From UBA6080 sp964607515 (lineage in GTDB: Bacteria > Fermentibacterota > Fermentibacteria > Fermentibacterales > JCC-6), in assembly GCA_964607515.1 (NCBI GenBank), contig CAZSKU010000004.1, positions 62,001 to 126,000 of the forward strand: 64,000 nt of DNA. The letters are read 5' to 3'. Shown piece by piece: positions 1 to 9,021 of this stretch. The translations under genes were made by a program, and so were the position numbers. Below the pieces are notes generated by a model, which was given only the letters and a program-made list of their open reading frames with translations, was not told the DNA's origin and ran no database searches. Positions within the stretch are counted from its first letter, which is position 1. The number at the start of each line of letters is the position of its first letter.

Positions 1-1833
1 TTCAGGAAAAGGATCCTGGAGGTCGCGATGTTCCTGATACCCGCTTCACTGGCCGCGACCACATTCCTTTCCGCCGGAGCGGAAGGAAACGTGAACTTCA
101 ACTGGCCCTACGTAATCTATGTCACGGTCTACTGCCTTTTTTCCCTGGGGATCCTGTTCAGGTCCTCCCGGAAACTTGAAGACCCCCTGGAAAGACGCCA
201 GGTGAGGATCGTCCTGATGGGGGCCCTGCCGGGGGTGGCCGGGCAGGTGGGGCTGCTGTGGTTCTTCACCCTGGTGCTTCCCGACCAGTACACCTTCACC
301 ACCCGGCTCATCATCGGCAACGTGCTCTTCCTGCTTCTTGCCCTGCTGCCGGCCACCTTCCTGTACTCCATCAGACGGTACCGGCTCATGGCCCTGGAGG
401 CCAGGATTCGCAGAAGCACCCGCTTCCTTGCCATAAACCTGCTTCTCCTGACCGCCCTTATCGGGGTGCTCTGGGCCTTCGGCGAGTACGTTCTCGCGGG
501 CATCAGAGTCCGAAGCCAGGCGCCCACCCTGGTGCTGGGCCTGCTGCTGGCCATGGGATTCGGCCCGACCCAGCGCCGGATCCGGGCTCGGCTGGAGGAA
601 CGCTTCTTCCCCGAGAGGGTCAAACTCAGAATCCTGCTCAGGGACTTCCTTGCCTCGGGAATGGCCAGGTCCGGCGTAGACGAGTTCTGGACGGAGCTGG
701 GATTCAGGCTCGGGGAAGGTCTGGGCACCATGCAGGTGGTTCCGGTGATAAAGAGGGAAGGCGAATGCGTGGAACCCCTGTCGGGTCTGGAAGCCCCCTT
801 TACCTCGGAGGATCTTTTCCTCAGGGACCTCGCAGTAGCCGGGCAGCCCCTGCCTCTGAACGAGATCCTCGGCAGCGGGCGTTTCGACCTGACCGGGGAA
901 CAGATCCGGTGGTTCCGAACCCGCAGCGCCGCCCTGCTGATCCCCCTGGTGACCGGAGAGGGCATGCTGGGATTCGTGGTGGTGGGGGAGAAGACCAGCG
1001 GCGAGGACTACACTTCCGACGAAATGGAACTGCTATCGGCTCTCTCCGGACAGATGAGCCTCGTGGTGGAGAATCTGGAACTGCTGGAGGAGAGGGTGCG
1101 CAAGGAGTCCCTGGAACAGCAGATGGACCTGGCCCGGTCGGTACAGAAGAAACTGCTGCCTGTTTCCCTTCCGGAGATTCAGGGGTGCAGCATCGCCGCA
1201 AGGATTATTCCCTGCCTGGACGTGGCGGGAGACTACTACGACGTGTTCCCTCTTCAGGGGGACCGGCTGCTGGTGGCGGTGGGAGACGTTTCCGGCAAGG
1301 GCATGGGCCCCGCCCTGATCATGGCCAATCTTCAGGCGTCCATGCGCACCGCCCTGGATGCCGGGCTTCCCCTGAACACCGCCCTGGAGAAGATCAACAG
1401 GCTGGTCTGCTCCAGCACCCCCGACGACATGTTCATCACCCTCTTCGCCGGGTGCTATTCCCCGGAGAGTTCCGAACTCATCTACGTGAATGCCGGCCAC
1501 AACCCTCCGATGCTGTTCAGAGAAGGCGAGGCGGTGAGACTTCTGACGGAGGGGGGAATGCTGCTGGGGGTCCGTTCTCCGGCCGAGTACAGCGTGGGAA
1601 GGGTCGAGTGCCGCCCCGGCGACACCCTGCTTCTCTACACCGACGGGGTGACCGAGGTTTTCGACCAAAGGGGCGAGGAATACGGCGAGGAAAGGCTTCG
1701 GAACCTGGTCGTATCCCGCCTCGGAGAGTCTCCCGAAAGGATACTCGACTCCATCGAGAGCGAAGTATCGGCCTTCCAGGGGGGCGGGGACTTCCAGGAC
1801 GATTTTACACTGCTGTTGTTGAAAAGGGAATGA
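1..1833 (+). CDS. Membrane GAF/SpoIIE-type PP2C serine phosphatase (5' end cut by window)
   Basis: The reading frame is open from base 1, so the N-terminus probably lies outside the window; the first in-frame ATG is at 28. The first ~190 residues are hydrophobic, with several membrane segments. A GAF-like region follows at about 210-350, then a short coiled coil and a SpoIIE/RsbU-type PP2C phosphatase domain from about 390 to the end. Metal-binding motifs are visible: DVAGDYYD near residue 398, GDVSGKG near 419 and LLYTDGVTE near 534. Family members dephosphorylate anti-sigma-factor antagonists in partner-switching pathways. No STAS or RsbW partner is visible nearby, so the target is unknown. 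The convergent SLC13 gene begins 21 bases after the stop. Confidence 0.9.
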   Translation, partial: FRKRILEVAMFLIPASLAATTFLSAGAEGNVNFNWPYVIYVTVYCLFSLGILFRSSRKLEDPLERRQVRIVLMGALPGVAGQVGLLWFFTLVLPDQYTFTTRLIIGNVLFLLLALLPATFLYSIRRYRLMALEARIRRSTRFLAINLLLLTALIGVLWAFGEYVLAGIRVRSQAPTLVLGLLLAMGFGPTQRRIRARLEERFFPERVKLRILLRDFLASGMARSGVDEFWTELGFRLGEGLGTMQVVPVIKREGECVEPLSGLEAPFTSEDLFLRDLAVAGQPLPLNEILGSGRFDLTGEQIRWFRTRSAALLIPLVTGEGMLGFVVVGEKTSGEDYTSDEMELLSALSGQMSLVVENLELLEERVRKESLEQQMDLARSVQKKLLPVSLPEIQGCSIAARIIPCLDVAGDYYDVFPLQGDRLLVAVGDVSGKGMGPALIMANLQASMRTALDAGLPLNTALEKINRLVCSSTPDDMFITLFAGCYSPESSELIYVNAGHNPPMLFREGEAVRLLTEGGMLLGVRSPAEYSVGRVECRPGDTLLLYTDGVTEVFDQRGEEYGEERLRNLVVSRLGESPERILDSIESEVSAFQGGGDFQDDFTLLLLKRE

Positions 1834-1854
1834 GGGCGGTTCCCGCAGCCCGGA

Positions 1855-3621
1855 TCAGAACCTCCAGAAGACGAGTATCGCGGGAATCGCCGCCGCCATG
1901 ACCAGGATTGTCAGCGGCAGGCCCGGTTTCCAGTAATCCCCGAAACGGTACCCTCCGGGTCCCATCACAAGGGTGTTGGACTGGTGCCCTACGGGCGACA
2001 TGAAAGCCGCTGAGGCGCACACCGCCACGGCCATGAGGAATGGGTCCGGCGAGAGGCCCAGACTGCCCGCGGTTCTCAGGGCGATTGGAGCCATCAGCAC
2101 CGCCGCCGCGGCGTTGTTTATGATGTTTGTGAGCAGGATTGTGGCGATCATCAGGGCCGCCAGGGAAAACACCGGCGGCATCCCCGAACTGAGCGCCAGA
2201 AGCGCGTCGGCGACCGCAGATGCCCCTCCCGTGGTCTCCAGGGCCTCCCCTACGGGAATAAGGGCCCCCAGCATGACTATGACCGGCCATTCCACGCTTT
2301 CGTAGAGCCGGCGCAGGGGAACCACCCCGGCCAGGGCCATCGCCGCGGCGCCCAGCACCAGGGCCGTCTGCACCTGGAGGAGTCCCGACACCGTTGCCAG
2401 CAGGGCAAAAAGGAAGATGGACACCGCCGGCAGCACCCTGGGTCTGTCACCGACCCGGAGGTTCCTCTCCGCCAGGGGAAGACATCCGAGGGAACTGAAG
2501 GTGTCCCTGAGCCCCTCCTCGCCGGTCTGCAGAAGGAGGATGTCCCCCCCCCGGAAGGTGATGTCCCCCAGCCTTCTCGTGAGTTTTCTGCCCAGTCTGG
2601 CCACTCCCAGCAGGTTGACCCCGTAATGCCTTCTGAGATCCAGTTCCCTGGCCGTGCGTCCGATCATTCCCGAATCGGGCATGACCACGGCTTCGTAGAG
2701 GTTTCTTCTGAGGGCGCCCAGGGCTTCCCTGCCCCCGGTTTCGGCGGTCTGAAGCCCTCCGTAGCGGGCGAAGTCCGACAGGAGTTCAGGGTCGGCCTCC
2801 ACCACCATAATGTCCCCCTCCTTCACCCTCTCCCGGGCGCTGGGGGCGGGAATGCGGCTGCCGTCCCGGACCATTGCCAGCACCAGCACGTCCCACCTGC
2901 CCAGGGCAGCCAGGTCCTTCAGGGGCCTTTCGATGAAACGGGAGCCGGGAAGCACCTTCAACTCGCTCACGTACTCCTCGATCCTAAACAGCTCCCGGGG
3001 GGCGCCGACCCGCTTCCTCCTGGGCATGAGCCTCCAACCGGCCAGCCCCAGGAATACCACCCCTGCGGCGGCCGCGGGAAGCCCCACCGGCAGGAAGTCG
3101 AACATCCTGTAGCCCGTGCCCAGGGCTTCCGTCCGGTACATGGAGACGACGATGTTCGGAGGAGTGCCGATAAGGGTGGTCATTCCGCCCAGAAGGGATC
3201 CGAAGGCCAGGGGCATCAGGTACAGGGACGGGTTCCTGCCGCTTCTCCGGGCTATCCTCAGGGCCACGGGCATGAAGATCGCCAACGCCCCCACGTTGTT
3301 CATGAATCCGGAAAAGACTGTGACAAGGCATGTCAGCGCGGAGATCTGAAAGACAAGCCCCCCGCCCATCCGGATGAGTGATCCCGCGAAGGCGTCCACC
3401 AGCCCGGAGTGAAGAAGGCCGCTGCTCAGGATCAGCACGGCGGCCACGGTGATCACCGCCGGATGTCCGAATCCTGAGAAGGCCCGGTCCGCCGGCACTA
3501 TACCGCAGACCACCAGGACCATCAGGGCCAGGATCGCTACCAGATCGTACCGGAAGGTCCCCTTCATGAAGAGGACCAGGGCGATTACTATGGTCCCAAG
3601 AACCACAAGGTGATCGGACAT
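1855..3621 (-). CDS. SLC13-family (DASS) permease with two RCK_C/TrkA-C domains
   Basis: A 588-residue sodium/anion symporter-like membrane protein. N-terminal helices carry the first substrate loop (NNVGALAIFMP). Two RCK_C-like cytoplasmic domains lie at about 200-290 and 300-385. A second helical block contains SPVGHQSNTLVMGPGGY, typical of the DASS family. Members carry sulfate, citrate or dicarboxylates; the substrate cannot be read from sequence. I chose the ATG at 3621 because GGAGGGAGGAGCG sits directly upstream and the next residues form the first helix; the in-frame extension further upstream is low-complexity and unsupported. A paralogue with the same architecture lies at 61564-63378. 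Confidence 0.9.
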   Translation of the reverse strand: MSDHLVVLGTIVIALVLFMKGTFRYDLVAILALMVLVVCGIVPADRAFSGFGHPAVITVAAVLILSSGLLHSGLVDAFAGSLIRMGGGLVFQISALTCLVTVFSGFMNNVGALAIFMPVALRIARRSGRNPSLYLMPLAFGSLLGGMTTLIGTPPNIVVSMYRTEALGTGYRMFDFLPVGLPAAAAGVVFLGLAGWRLMPRRKRVGAPRELFRIEEYVSELKVLPGSRFIERPLKDLAALGRWDVLVLAMVRDGSRIPAPSARERVKEGDIMVVEADPELLSDFARYGGLQTAETGGREALGALRRNLYEAVVMPDSGMIGRTARELDLRRHYGVNLLGVARLGRKLTRRLGDITFRGGDILLLQTGEEGLRDTFSSLGCLPLAERNLRVGDRPRVLPAVSIFLFALLATVSGLLQVQTALVLGAAAMALAGVVPLRRLYESVEWPVIVMLGALIPVGEALETTGGASAVADALLALSSGMPPVFSLAALMIATILLTNIINNAAAAVLMAPIALRTAGSLGLSPDPFLMAVAVCASAAFMSPVGHQSNTLVMGPGGYRFGDYWKPGLPLTILVMAAAIPAILVFWRF

Positions 3622-3755
3622 CGCTCCTCCCTCCCGCACCGGCCGGGTAATCCTACCCATCCCCCGCCCCCCCGGCAATCGGGCTTGCGGTGCGGAGCCG
3701 GCCAGGGCTATGGTTCCCTGTCGTCCGCGACCCGCCTCGAACCATGGAGGAAACC

Positions 3756-5183
3756 ATGCCGATCCCCGGCCGCCAGCCTGTAACGGGCTCCCCGAAGGGG
3801 GCTGGAGTGCTGCTGCACCCCACCAGCCTTCGGGGTCCATGGGGCATCGGCACCCTGGGTGACGAGACCGGGGCTTTCCTGGACTGGCTGCGGGAGGCGG
3901 GATTCACCTGGTGGCAGGTGCTTCCAATGAACCCCACGGGTTTCGGGAACAGCCCCTACCAGCCTCTGTCCTCGTTCGCCGGCAACCCCCTTCTGATATC
4001 CCCGGCGACTCTCCACGGAATGGGTCTGCTGACCGCCGGAGAGGTTTCTAAGGCCGGCATCCCGGCCTCCGGAAGGGTCCGGTGGGATGCGCTTTTTCCG
4101 GGAAGGCTGAAGCTGGTTCGCCTGGCCGCCGAAAGGGCCCTGAAAGACGGCCTGCCGGGATTCGAGCAGTTCTGCGGGGCGGCATCGTCCTGGCTCGACC
4201 CCTGGGCGGAGTACGCCTCCCTCAAGGAGGAGGCCGGAGGCGCCTCCTGGAGGGCGTGGAAGGCACGGCATCCGGACCCCCGCAGGGTTCTTGTACACCG
4301 GATGGTGCAGTTCCTGTTCCGGAACCAGTGGGACTCGGTCCTGGAACACTGCGCACAGATTGGCATCCGGGTGCTCGGGGACCTGCCGATATACTGCTCA
4401 CTTGACAGTTCCGACGTGTGGTCCTCCCCGGAACTGTTCCAGCTGGATAAACAGGGGGAACCGGTCTGCGTGGCGGGAGTCCCGCCGGACTACTTCTCCG
4501 CAACGGGGCAGCTCTGGGGGAACCCGCTTTACGACTGGCGCGTCCACAGGGCCAGCGGCTACCGCTGGTGGACCGGCCGGATCGGCAGGATGCTGGAGAT
4601 GTTCCACGGAGTCCGCATAGACCACTTCAGGGGTTTCTGCGATTACTGGGAAGTCCCCGCGGATTCGCCCACTGCCCGGACGGGAACCTGGAGGAAGGGG
4701 CCCGGCAGGGAGCTGTTCGACCGGGTCCGGGAGAACCTGGAAGGTCCGCTGCCCATCGTGGCCGAGGACCTGGGCATCATCACCCCCGAGGTGACGCTGC
4801 TCAGACGGGAGCTGGGTTTCCCTGGAATGGTGGTTCTGCAGTTCGCCCTGGAGGACGGCACGTTCGACCCGGCCCGGCTGACCCCAGATACCGTCCTGTA
4901 TACCGGAACCCACGACAACGACACCACTGCGGGATGGGCCGAGGGAGCGGGACGGCCCCTGGGATTCACCCTGGACCGGGTTCTCAGAATCGCCCTGGAC
5001 TCTCCGGCCGACCTGGTGGTATTCCCGGTCCAGGACCTGCTGGGACTGGGGAGCGACTGCCGGATGAACACTCCGGGCACTTCAGCGGAAGCGAACTGGA
5101 GCTTCCGGCTCCCGAAGGGCTCTCTGGACCTCCGGACGGCCCGCAGGTGGAGGCGTCTTCTGGCATCCAGGGAGGGGGCTTGA
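3756..5183 (+). CDS. malQ: 4-alpha-glucanotransferase (amylomaltase, GH77)
   Basis: A 475-residue cytoplasmic enzyme that transfers alpha-1,4-glucan segments between maltodextrins or glycogen chains. GH77 landmarks are complete: GVLLHPTSLRG at the N-terminus, nucleophile Asp289 in VRIDHFRG, acid/base Glu337 in VAEDLGI and Asp387 in THDND. The length matches the short bacterial amylomaltase class (~500), not the ~690-residue E. coli type. Start: ATG 3756 is preceded by GGAGGAAACC; upstream in-frame ATGs have no such site. It is divergent from the SLC13 gene, with 134 bases between their starts. No other maltodextrin gene is in the window, so it may serve glycogen turnover. Confidence 0.95.
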   Translation: MPIPGRQPVTGSPKGAGVLLHPTSLRGPWGIGTLGDETGAFLDWLREAGFTWWQVLPMNPTGFGNSPYQPLSSFAGNPLLISPATLHGMGLLTAGEVSKAGIPASGRVRWDALFPGRLKLVRLAAERALKDGLPGFEQFCGAASSWLDPWAEYASLKEEAGGASWRAWKARHPDPRRVLVHRMVQFLFRNQWDSVLEHCAQIGIRVLGDLPIYCSLDSSDVWSSPELFQLDKQGEPVCVAGVPPDYFSATGQLWGNPLYDWRVHRASGYRWWTGRIGRMLEMFHGVRIDHFRGFCDYWEVPADSPTARTGTWRKGPGRELFDRVRENLEGPLPIVAEDLGIITPEVTLLRRELGFPGMVVLQFALEDGTFDPARLTPDTVLYTGTHDNDTTAGWAEGAGRPLGFTLDRVLRIALDSPADLVVFPVQDLLGLGSDCRMNTPGTSAEANWSFRLPKGSLDLRTARRWRRLLASREGA

Positions 5184-5235
5184 CCGCGGCCCCCGGAATG
5201 CTGTATCTCACACGGTGAGCGAGGGGAGGTAGAAA

Positions 5236-5838
5236 GTGCCGGGCGTTCTTATTTTATTGGCGGTTACATCCCAATTCAATGCACAAATCTCCGGCGATGT
5301 GACCAGCGGCGCCTCTCCCCTGATCATAAACGAGTTCATGGTCCTCCCCACGGCTTCCACCACCCAGCTTTCCGGGCAGTGGGTGGAGGTCCACAACCGC
5401 AGCCAGGACTGGATAAACCTCTCCGGCTGGACCCTTTACAACCATGCAGGCGACGTTCACGTATTCGGCACCTACATGCTCCCCCCCGAGGGCTACTTCG
5501 TGCTGGGCGCATGCCCGGATTATGACGAGAACGGCGGCTATACGCCCAACGGCGTCTGGTCCGACTTCGCCCTTTCCCGCTACGGCGAGCTGACCCTCTA
5601 CTCCCCCGGAAGGGATTACGCCGACATGGTGGACTGGGACGGTTCGTGGCCGGTGGAGAACGGAGCTTCCTGCGAACGGATCAATCCCGGTTGGGAGTCC
5701 GGAATCTCCTCCAGCTGGGGAGCGGCCCAGAGCGCCTTCGGTCTGGGCGACCTGGGCACCCCGGGCAAGCAGAACAGCATTTACTCCAATTCCTTCGCCC
5801 AGAACAGCTGGGCCTTCATCAAGGCCTTCATCAACTGA
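5236..5838 (+). CDS. Secreted lamin-tail-domain (LTD) protein
   Basis: A 200-residue protein with a short N-terminal signal-like segment. A single lamin-tail domain follows (LIINEFMVLP, GQWVEVHNRS, INLSGWTLYN, YFVLG), an immunoglobulin-like beta fold found in many exported bacterial proteins. The last ~25 residues (LGTPGKQNS onward) have no recognisable domain and there is no obvious sorting signal. GTG at 5236 is chosen because GAGGGGAGGT lies just upstream and no other start precedes the signal segment. It sits 52 bases after malQ and could be read from the same promoter, but the functions look unrelated. Role unknown; LTDs often mediate binding at the cell surface or to DNA. Confidence 0.75.
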   Translation: MPGVLILLAVTSQFNAQISGDVTSGASPLIINEFMVLPTASTTQLSGQWVEVHNRSQDWINLSGWTLYNHAGDVHVFGTYMLPPEGYFVLGACPDYDENGGYTPNGVWSDFALSRYGELTLYSPGRDYADMVDWDGSWPVENGASCERINPGWESGISSSWGAAQSAFGLGDLGTPGKQNSIYSNSFAQNSWAFIKAFIN

Positions 5839-5880
5839 TACCCGACCCCTGAGAACAGCTCGAGCAGGGACTCGCGGCGC

Positions 5881-6369
5881 CTATTTGCGGCCGCAGTCGA
5901 ACCTCTTCGCCGAGGGATAGCTGTCAAGGTCGTATCTGATGCAGGTCTCGGGCATCTCCACCCTGTCCAGCCTCACGTCGGCCTCCTGCAGGAACTGGGC
6001 GGCGTAACCCGACTGATAATCGCTGAATACCACCACCCGGCGGATTCCGGTGGAAACCAGGGCCTTGGCGCAGTTGGGGCAGGGCATGTTGGTGATGTAG
6101 GCCGTGGCCCCGTTCAGGGAAATTCCGTTTCTGGCAGCCTGGCAGATGGCGTTCATCTCCGCGTGGTTGGTCCGGATGCAGTGGCCGTCCACCAGCAGGC
6201 ACCCTACCTCGTCGCAATGGGGCAGACCCGGAAGGGATCCGTTGTAGCCGGTGGCCAGGACGTGCTTGTCCCGGACCAGCACACAGCCGCAGTGCATCCG
6301 GGGGCATGTGGCCCGCTCGCTGGCCAGCATGGCGAGCTTCAGGAAATACTGATCCCAGGAAGGTCTCAT
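5881..6369 (-). CDS. comEB: dCMP deaminase-family protein (ComEB-like)
   Basis: A 162-residue zinc deaminase of the dCMP deaminase/ComEB family, which makes dUMP from dCMP. The catalytic zinc site is H69-A-E71 with P96-C97-x-x-C100. The extra Cys/His cluster of dCMP deaminases (HCGC near 26-29, HCDEVGC at 51-57, HC at 63-64) is also present, separating it from CDA and TadA enzymes. RBS AAGGAGCATCC precedes ATG 6369. It is the third gene of a minus-strand operon, 16 bases downstream of a barrel gene that itself overlaps a ComEA-type HhH gene. In Bacillus subtilis comEB lies between comEA and comEC. That context supports the ComEB name; the enzymatic role could still be plain nucleotide metabolism. 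Confidence 0.85.
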   Translation of the reverse strand: MRPSWDQYFLKLAMLASERATCPRMHCGCVLVRDKHVLATGYNGSLPGLPHCDEVGCLLVDGHCIRTNHAEMNAICQAARNGISLNGATAYITNMPCPNCAKALVSTGIRRVVVFSDYQSGYAAQFLQEADVRLDRVEMPETCIRYDLDSYPSAKRFDCGRK

Positions 6370-6385
6370 GGATGCTCCTTATGAG

Positions 6386-7867
6386 TCAGGGTTTCCAGTC
6401 CAGTTGTAGCCCGGCGTCGGTTCTGGAAGGGCCCTCGGTCTGTTCATATCCCGAGCCCAGGCTATCCCTGCCGTACCCGTGAAACCTGCCAATTCTGAAC
6501 CTCAGCCGCCAGCCCCGGGCCGGTTCCACCGACAGTGACGCCTGCAGCAGGGCGCTTCGTCCGTAAAGGGCGCAGGAGCCGAACTCCCCCGGGAAGGACA
6601 GCCGGTAGACGTACACCCTGGAGGCGTAGCCCTCGGTGTCAGCCGCAGCAGCGGAGGCCGAGACCTCCAGGGTGCCCGTCAGGCGATGACTCACCCGGAA
6701 CTCCGCCCCGGCGCCCAGAAGCGTCGAGTCCCCCTCCCTCACGGCGCAGCACGGAAGACGGAGGGTCAGGGATGTTCCTCCGCCGGGGCTCCAGGCGGCT
6801 CCGGCCACCCCCCTGAACACCGTTCCCTCCCGGGAGTCGGATACCGTGAGTTTCTGCAGCAGAGCCGTCCGGGGGAAAGGGCTTTCCTCCCCCTGCAGCC
6901 CCGCCTCGGCCACCGTTTCATCGCCCCGCTGCATCACCGACAGGCCCGAGGTCAGGGTGCACCCCCGGCCGGGCCTCCATCGGATTCCGTACCCGGCGGC
7001 CAGGTCATGGTTCGACCCGAACGGGCGGGATGACCTGTGAGCAGGGAATCCAGAGGGGTATCGGCCGACGGTGAGGGCATGCCGGAAGTTCCCATCGTCC
7101 CCGTGGACCCCGGCGAGAAAGGCCGCGGAAACCCTCCCTCCGTCAAACCCGACGCAGGCTTCTCCGGTGATGCCCCGGCGGTCGCCGGCCAGGCTCAGGT
7201 CTAACCCGGCTCTACCGGAAACCGTCGAGGAATCGCCGGTGCGCCGGACCATGGCTCCGGACAGACCGAACCTGTCCCCCGACAGTCTGGCGAAGGAAAA
7301 CCACTCTTCAACGGAGCCCCGTCGGTCCAGTTCCGAGGAGGATCTGTGAAGGCCGTCCCCCGAGGGATCCACCCTGGAGATGCCCTGCAAAACCGTAAGG
7401 CCCGTTCCGCCCCACCGGAATTCGGCTCCAGCCCCGGTTAGGGGTTCGCCGTCGCAGTCGCCGGGGCTGGTGGCCGGTTCCAGAACCTCCCGGTGGACCG
7501 GCGGCTTCGCCAGGGACAGGGGACTCCCGCCGGTCGAGAATCCTCCGTGGTCGCCGGTCAGTCCCAGGGCGGACCTCATTCTCAGGTACCCGCCCGCGAT
7601 GCTCGAAAGGGGACGGTTCCCGGCCCAGGACAACCCTCCCGCCGCCAGGTCGCCCCACTCCTCGCCGGGGTCCTTCTCCGTGAGAAGCACCGCCCCGAAC
7701 CTTCCGGCACGGAAGGACCACCTGTTGAAGAAGGCCCATTCGTCGCCCGCCCAGAGGTTCTCCAGCACCCCCCGGGGACCGGGGTACCTTCTCTCGAGCC
7801 GGAACCTCGCCTCGTCCGCCCTGAGAGTGGGAACAGCCAGCAGGGCAAGCGCCACGACGAGTCTCAT
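6386..7867 (-). CDS. Outer-membrane beta-barrel-like protein resembling the barrel part of Bacteroidota ComEA-type HhH proteins
   Basis: 493 residues with a signal peptide (MRLVVALALLAVPTLRA), then Gly/Ser-rich alternating segments typical of a beta barrel, ending in LQLDWKP. Motifs LLTEKDPGEEW near residue 60 and LHRSSSELDRRGS near 205 match, from memory, the barrel region of large Bacteroidota proteins that carry a ComEA-type HhH domain at the other end. Here the HhH domain is on the upstream gene instead. The ATG at 7867 overlaps the upstream stop (ATGA), implying translational coupling; the longer upstream extension in the same frame is shadow sequence. The pairing suggests an outer-membrane DNA-binding or uptake component, which is inference. 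A structure-based search would decide. Confidence 0.65.
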   Translation of the reverse strand: MRLVVALALLAVPTLRADEARFRLERRYPGPRGVLENLWAGDEWAFFNRWSFRAGRFGAVLLTEKDPGEEWGDLAAGGLSWAGNRPLSSIAGGYLRMRSALGLTGDHGGFSTGGSPLSLAKPPVHREVLEPATSPGDCDGEPLTGAGAEFRWGGTGLTVLQGISRVDPSGDGLHRSSSELDRRGSVEEWFSFARLSGDRFGLSGAMVRRTGDSSTVSGRAGLDLSLAGDRRGITGEACVGFDGGRVSAAFLAGVHGDDGNFRHALTVGRYPSGFPAHRSSRPFGSNHDLAAGYGIRWRPGRGCTLTSGLSVMQRGDETVAEAGLQGEESPFPRTALLQKLTVSDSREGTVFRGVAGAAWSPGGGTSLTLRLPCCAVREGDSTLLGAGAEFRVSHRLTGTLEVSASAAAADTEGYASRVYVYRLSFPGEFGSCALYGRSALLQASLSVEPARGWRLRFRIGRFHGYGRDSLGSGYEQTEGPSRTDAGLQLDWKP

Positions 7868-8916
7868 TCGGCGTACAGGTGGCGGAGCAGGACTTCCAGG
7901 GTGGCGGGCCCGACACCGGGAACCGCCTCCAGCTCCTCCACCCGCTCCACCGGGCCGTTCTCCGAAATCCAGGACAGGATGGCCGACGCCCGGGATGGGC
8001 CGATGCCCGGAATCGCCTCGAGCTCCCTTCCGGTGGCGGTGTTGACGTTCACCGGGAACACCACCGGACACTCCTCCGCCTGTGTCCGAATCGGGGAGAC
8101 CGGTTCGGGTTCGAAGCCCGGGGATCCCCAGCCAACCTCCGCCAGGTGGGTTCCGCCAAGGTCAGGGTGGGTTCCGTAGCCGTAGCTGACCGATGCCCGC
8201 CCGGTCTCGAAACCCGCCGAGAATCCCAGACGGGCGGGACCCGTGAGACAGCCCGCCCCCAGAACCAGCCCCGGCGCCGGTGAAAAGGCCGCGCAGAAGC
8301 CGAACTCCGAGCCGGTGTATCTGTGGAACACCGCGGCGCCGGAGATGTGAAAACCCGGCAGGGGAACCACTCCGGCGCTCAGGAATACTGCCCTGGGGAC
8401 CGCCGGCGCCCCGGCAAGCTCCGTGGACAGGGCACCCCGGCACCCGCCTCCGAGGTAGATGCCTTCCAACGGCCGGCACACCGCCCCGGCGTCCACCCCC
8501 AGCGCGGTCTTCGAACCGTAACCGTCCATGGAAAGCCGTCTTCCCGAAAGGGAAACTCCTGCCACCAGCCCCCGGGCAAGCCTGAAAGCCCCCGCAGCAG
8601 CAGCTGTGAATTCGGAATACCCGCCGTGGCAGGTGCTCGTCAGCATCACCCCGACGCCCGCTCCCGAGATGAAGGTGTTTCCCGCAAGGGACACCCGCTG
8701 GAGTTCCCTGAGGCCGAAGGGCCTGGAGGCCCCCAGACAGACTCCCCGACCGTCCAGCATGCCGGGGGCGGCGGGGTTCAGGGAAAGGGCGGCGGCATTC
8801 CTGGGAAACAGGGCGCCGGCGAACCCGTGAAGCCAGGGGGACTCCGCAACCGGTTCGAAGGCTCCGGGCAGGGCGGCCGCCAGCAGAAGCACCGCAAAGC
8901 AGAAATACCTGTCCAT
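7864..8916 (-). CDS. PorV-like exported protein with C-terminal ComEA-type helix-hairpin-helix DNA-binding domain
   Basis: 350 residues. A signal peptide (MDRYFCFAVLLLAAALPG) is followed by about 250 residues of glycine-rich beta structure. It includes LSLNPAAPG and SRPFGLRELQ, resembling PorV/PorQ-type outer-membrane proteins. The last ~62 residues are a tandem HhH domain of the ComEA kind: VNVNTATGRELEAIPGIGP, then LEAVPGVGPATLEVLL. ComEA binds double-stranded DNA at the cell surface or in the periplasm during transformation. ATG 8916 is chosen because it starts the signal peptide; the upstream in-frame extension is shadow. First gene of the operon with the barrel gene and comEB. Export signal, barrel-like body and DNA-binding tail are seen; a role in DNA uptake is inferred. 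Confidence 0.7.
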   Translation of the reverse strand: MDRYFCFAVLLLAAALPGAFEPVAESPWLHGFAGALFPRNAAALSLNPAAPGMLDGRGVCLGASRPFGLRELQRVSLAGNTFISGAGVGVMLTSTCHGGYSEFTAAAAGAFRLARGLVAGVSLSGRRLSMDGYGSKTALGVDAGAVCRPLEGIYLGGGCRGALSTELAGAPAVPRAVFLSAGVVPLPGFHISGAAVFHRYTGSEFGFCAAFSPAPGLVLGAGCLTGPARLGFSAGFETGRASVSYGYGTHPDLGGTHLAEVGWGSPGFEPEPVSPIRTQAEECPVVFPVNVNTATGRELEAIPGIGPSRASAILSWISENGPVERVEELEAVPGVGPATLEVLLRHLYAE

Positions 8917-8957
8917 ACCCACCGGTACGGTCCGGAACCGGGATTTTTCAAGGAGGA

Positions 8958-8986
8958 TTGACCGGGGAAGACCGGGGTGTAATGAT
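8958..8986 (+). promoter_or_regulatory. Sigma70-type promoter for the 9022 gene
   Basis: TTGACC (8958-8963), a 17-base spacer and AATGAT (8981-8986). The predicted transcript start near 8993 lies downstream of an in-frame ATG at 8989, which supports the GTG at 9022 as the real start. Confidence 0.5.
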
Positions 8987-9021
8987 TTATGCCTGAAAAC
9001 CGTGGACTGGAGGTGCCTGCC

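Noticed and set aside
28..1833. Treating the first gene as complete from ATG 28
   Set aside because: The frame stays open to base 1 and the N-terminus looks like the middle of a membrane domain, so the gene is probably truncated by the window.
5839..5880. Possible terminator between the LTD gene and comEB
   Set aside because: No convincing stem or T-tract in the 42 bases.
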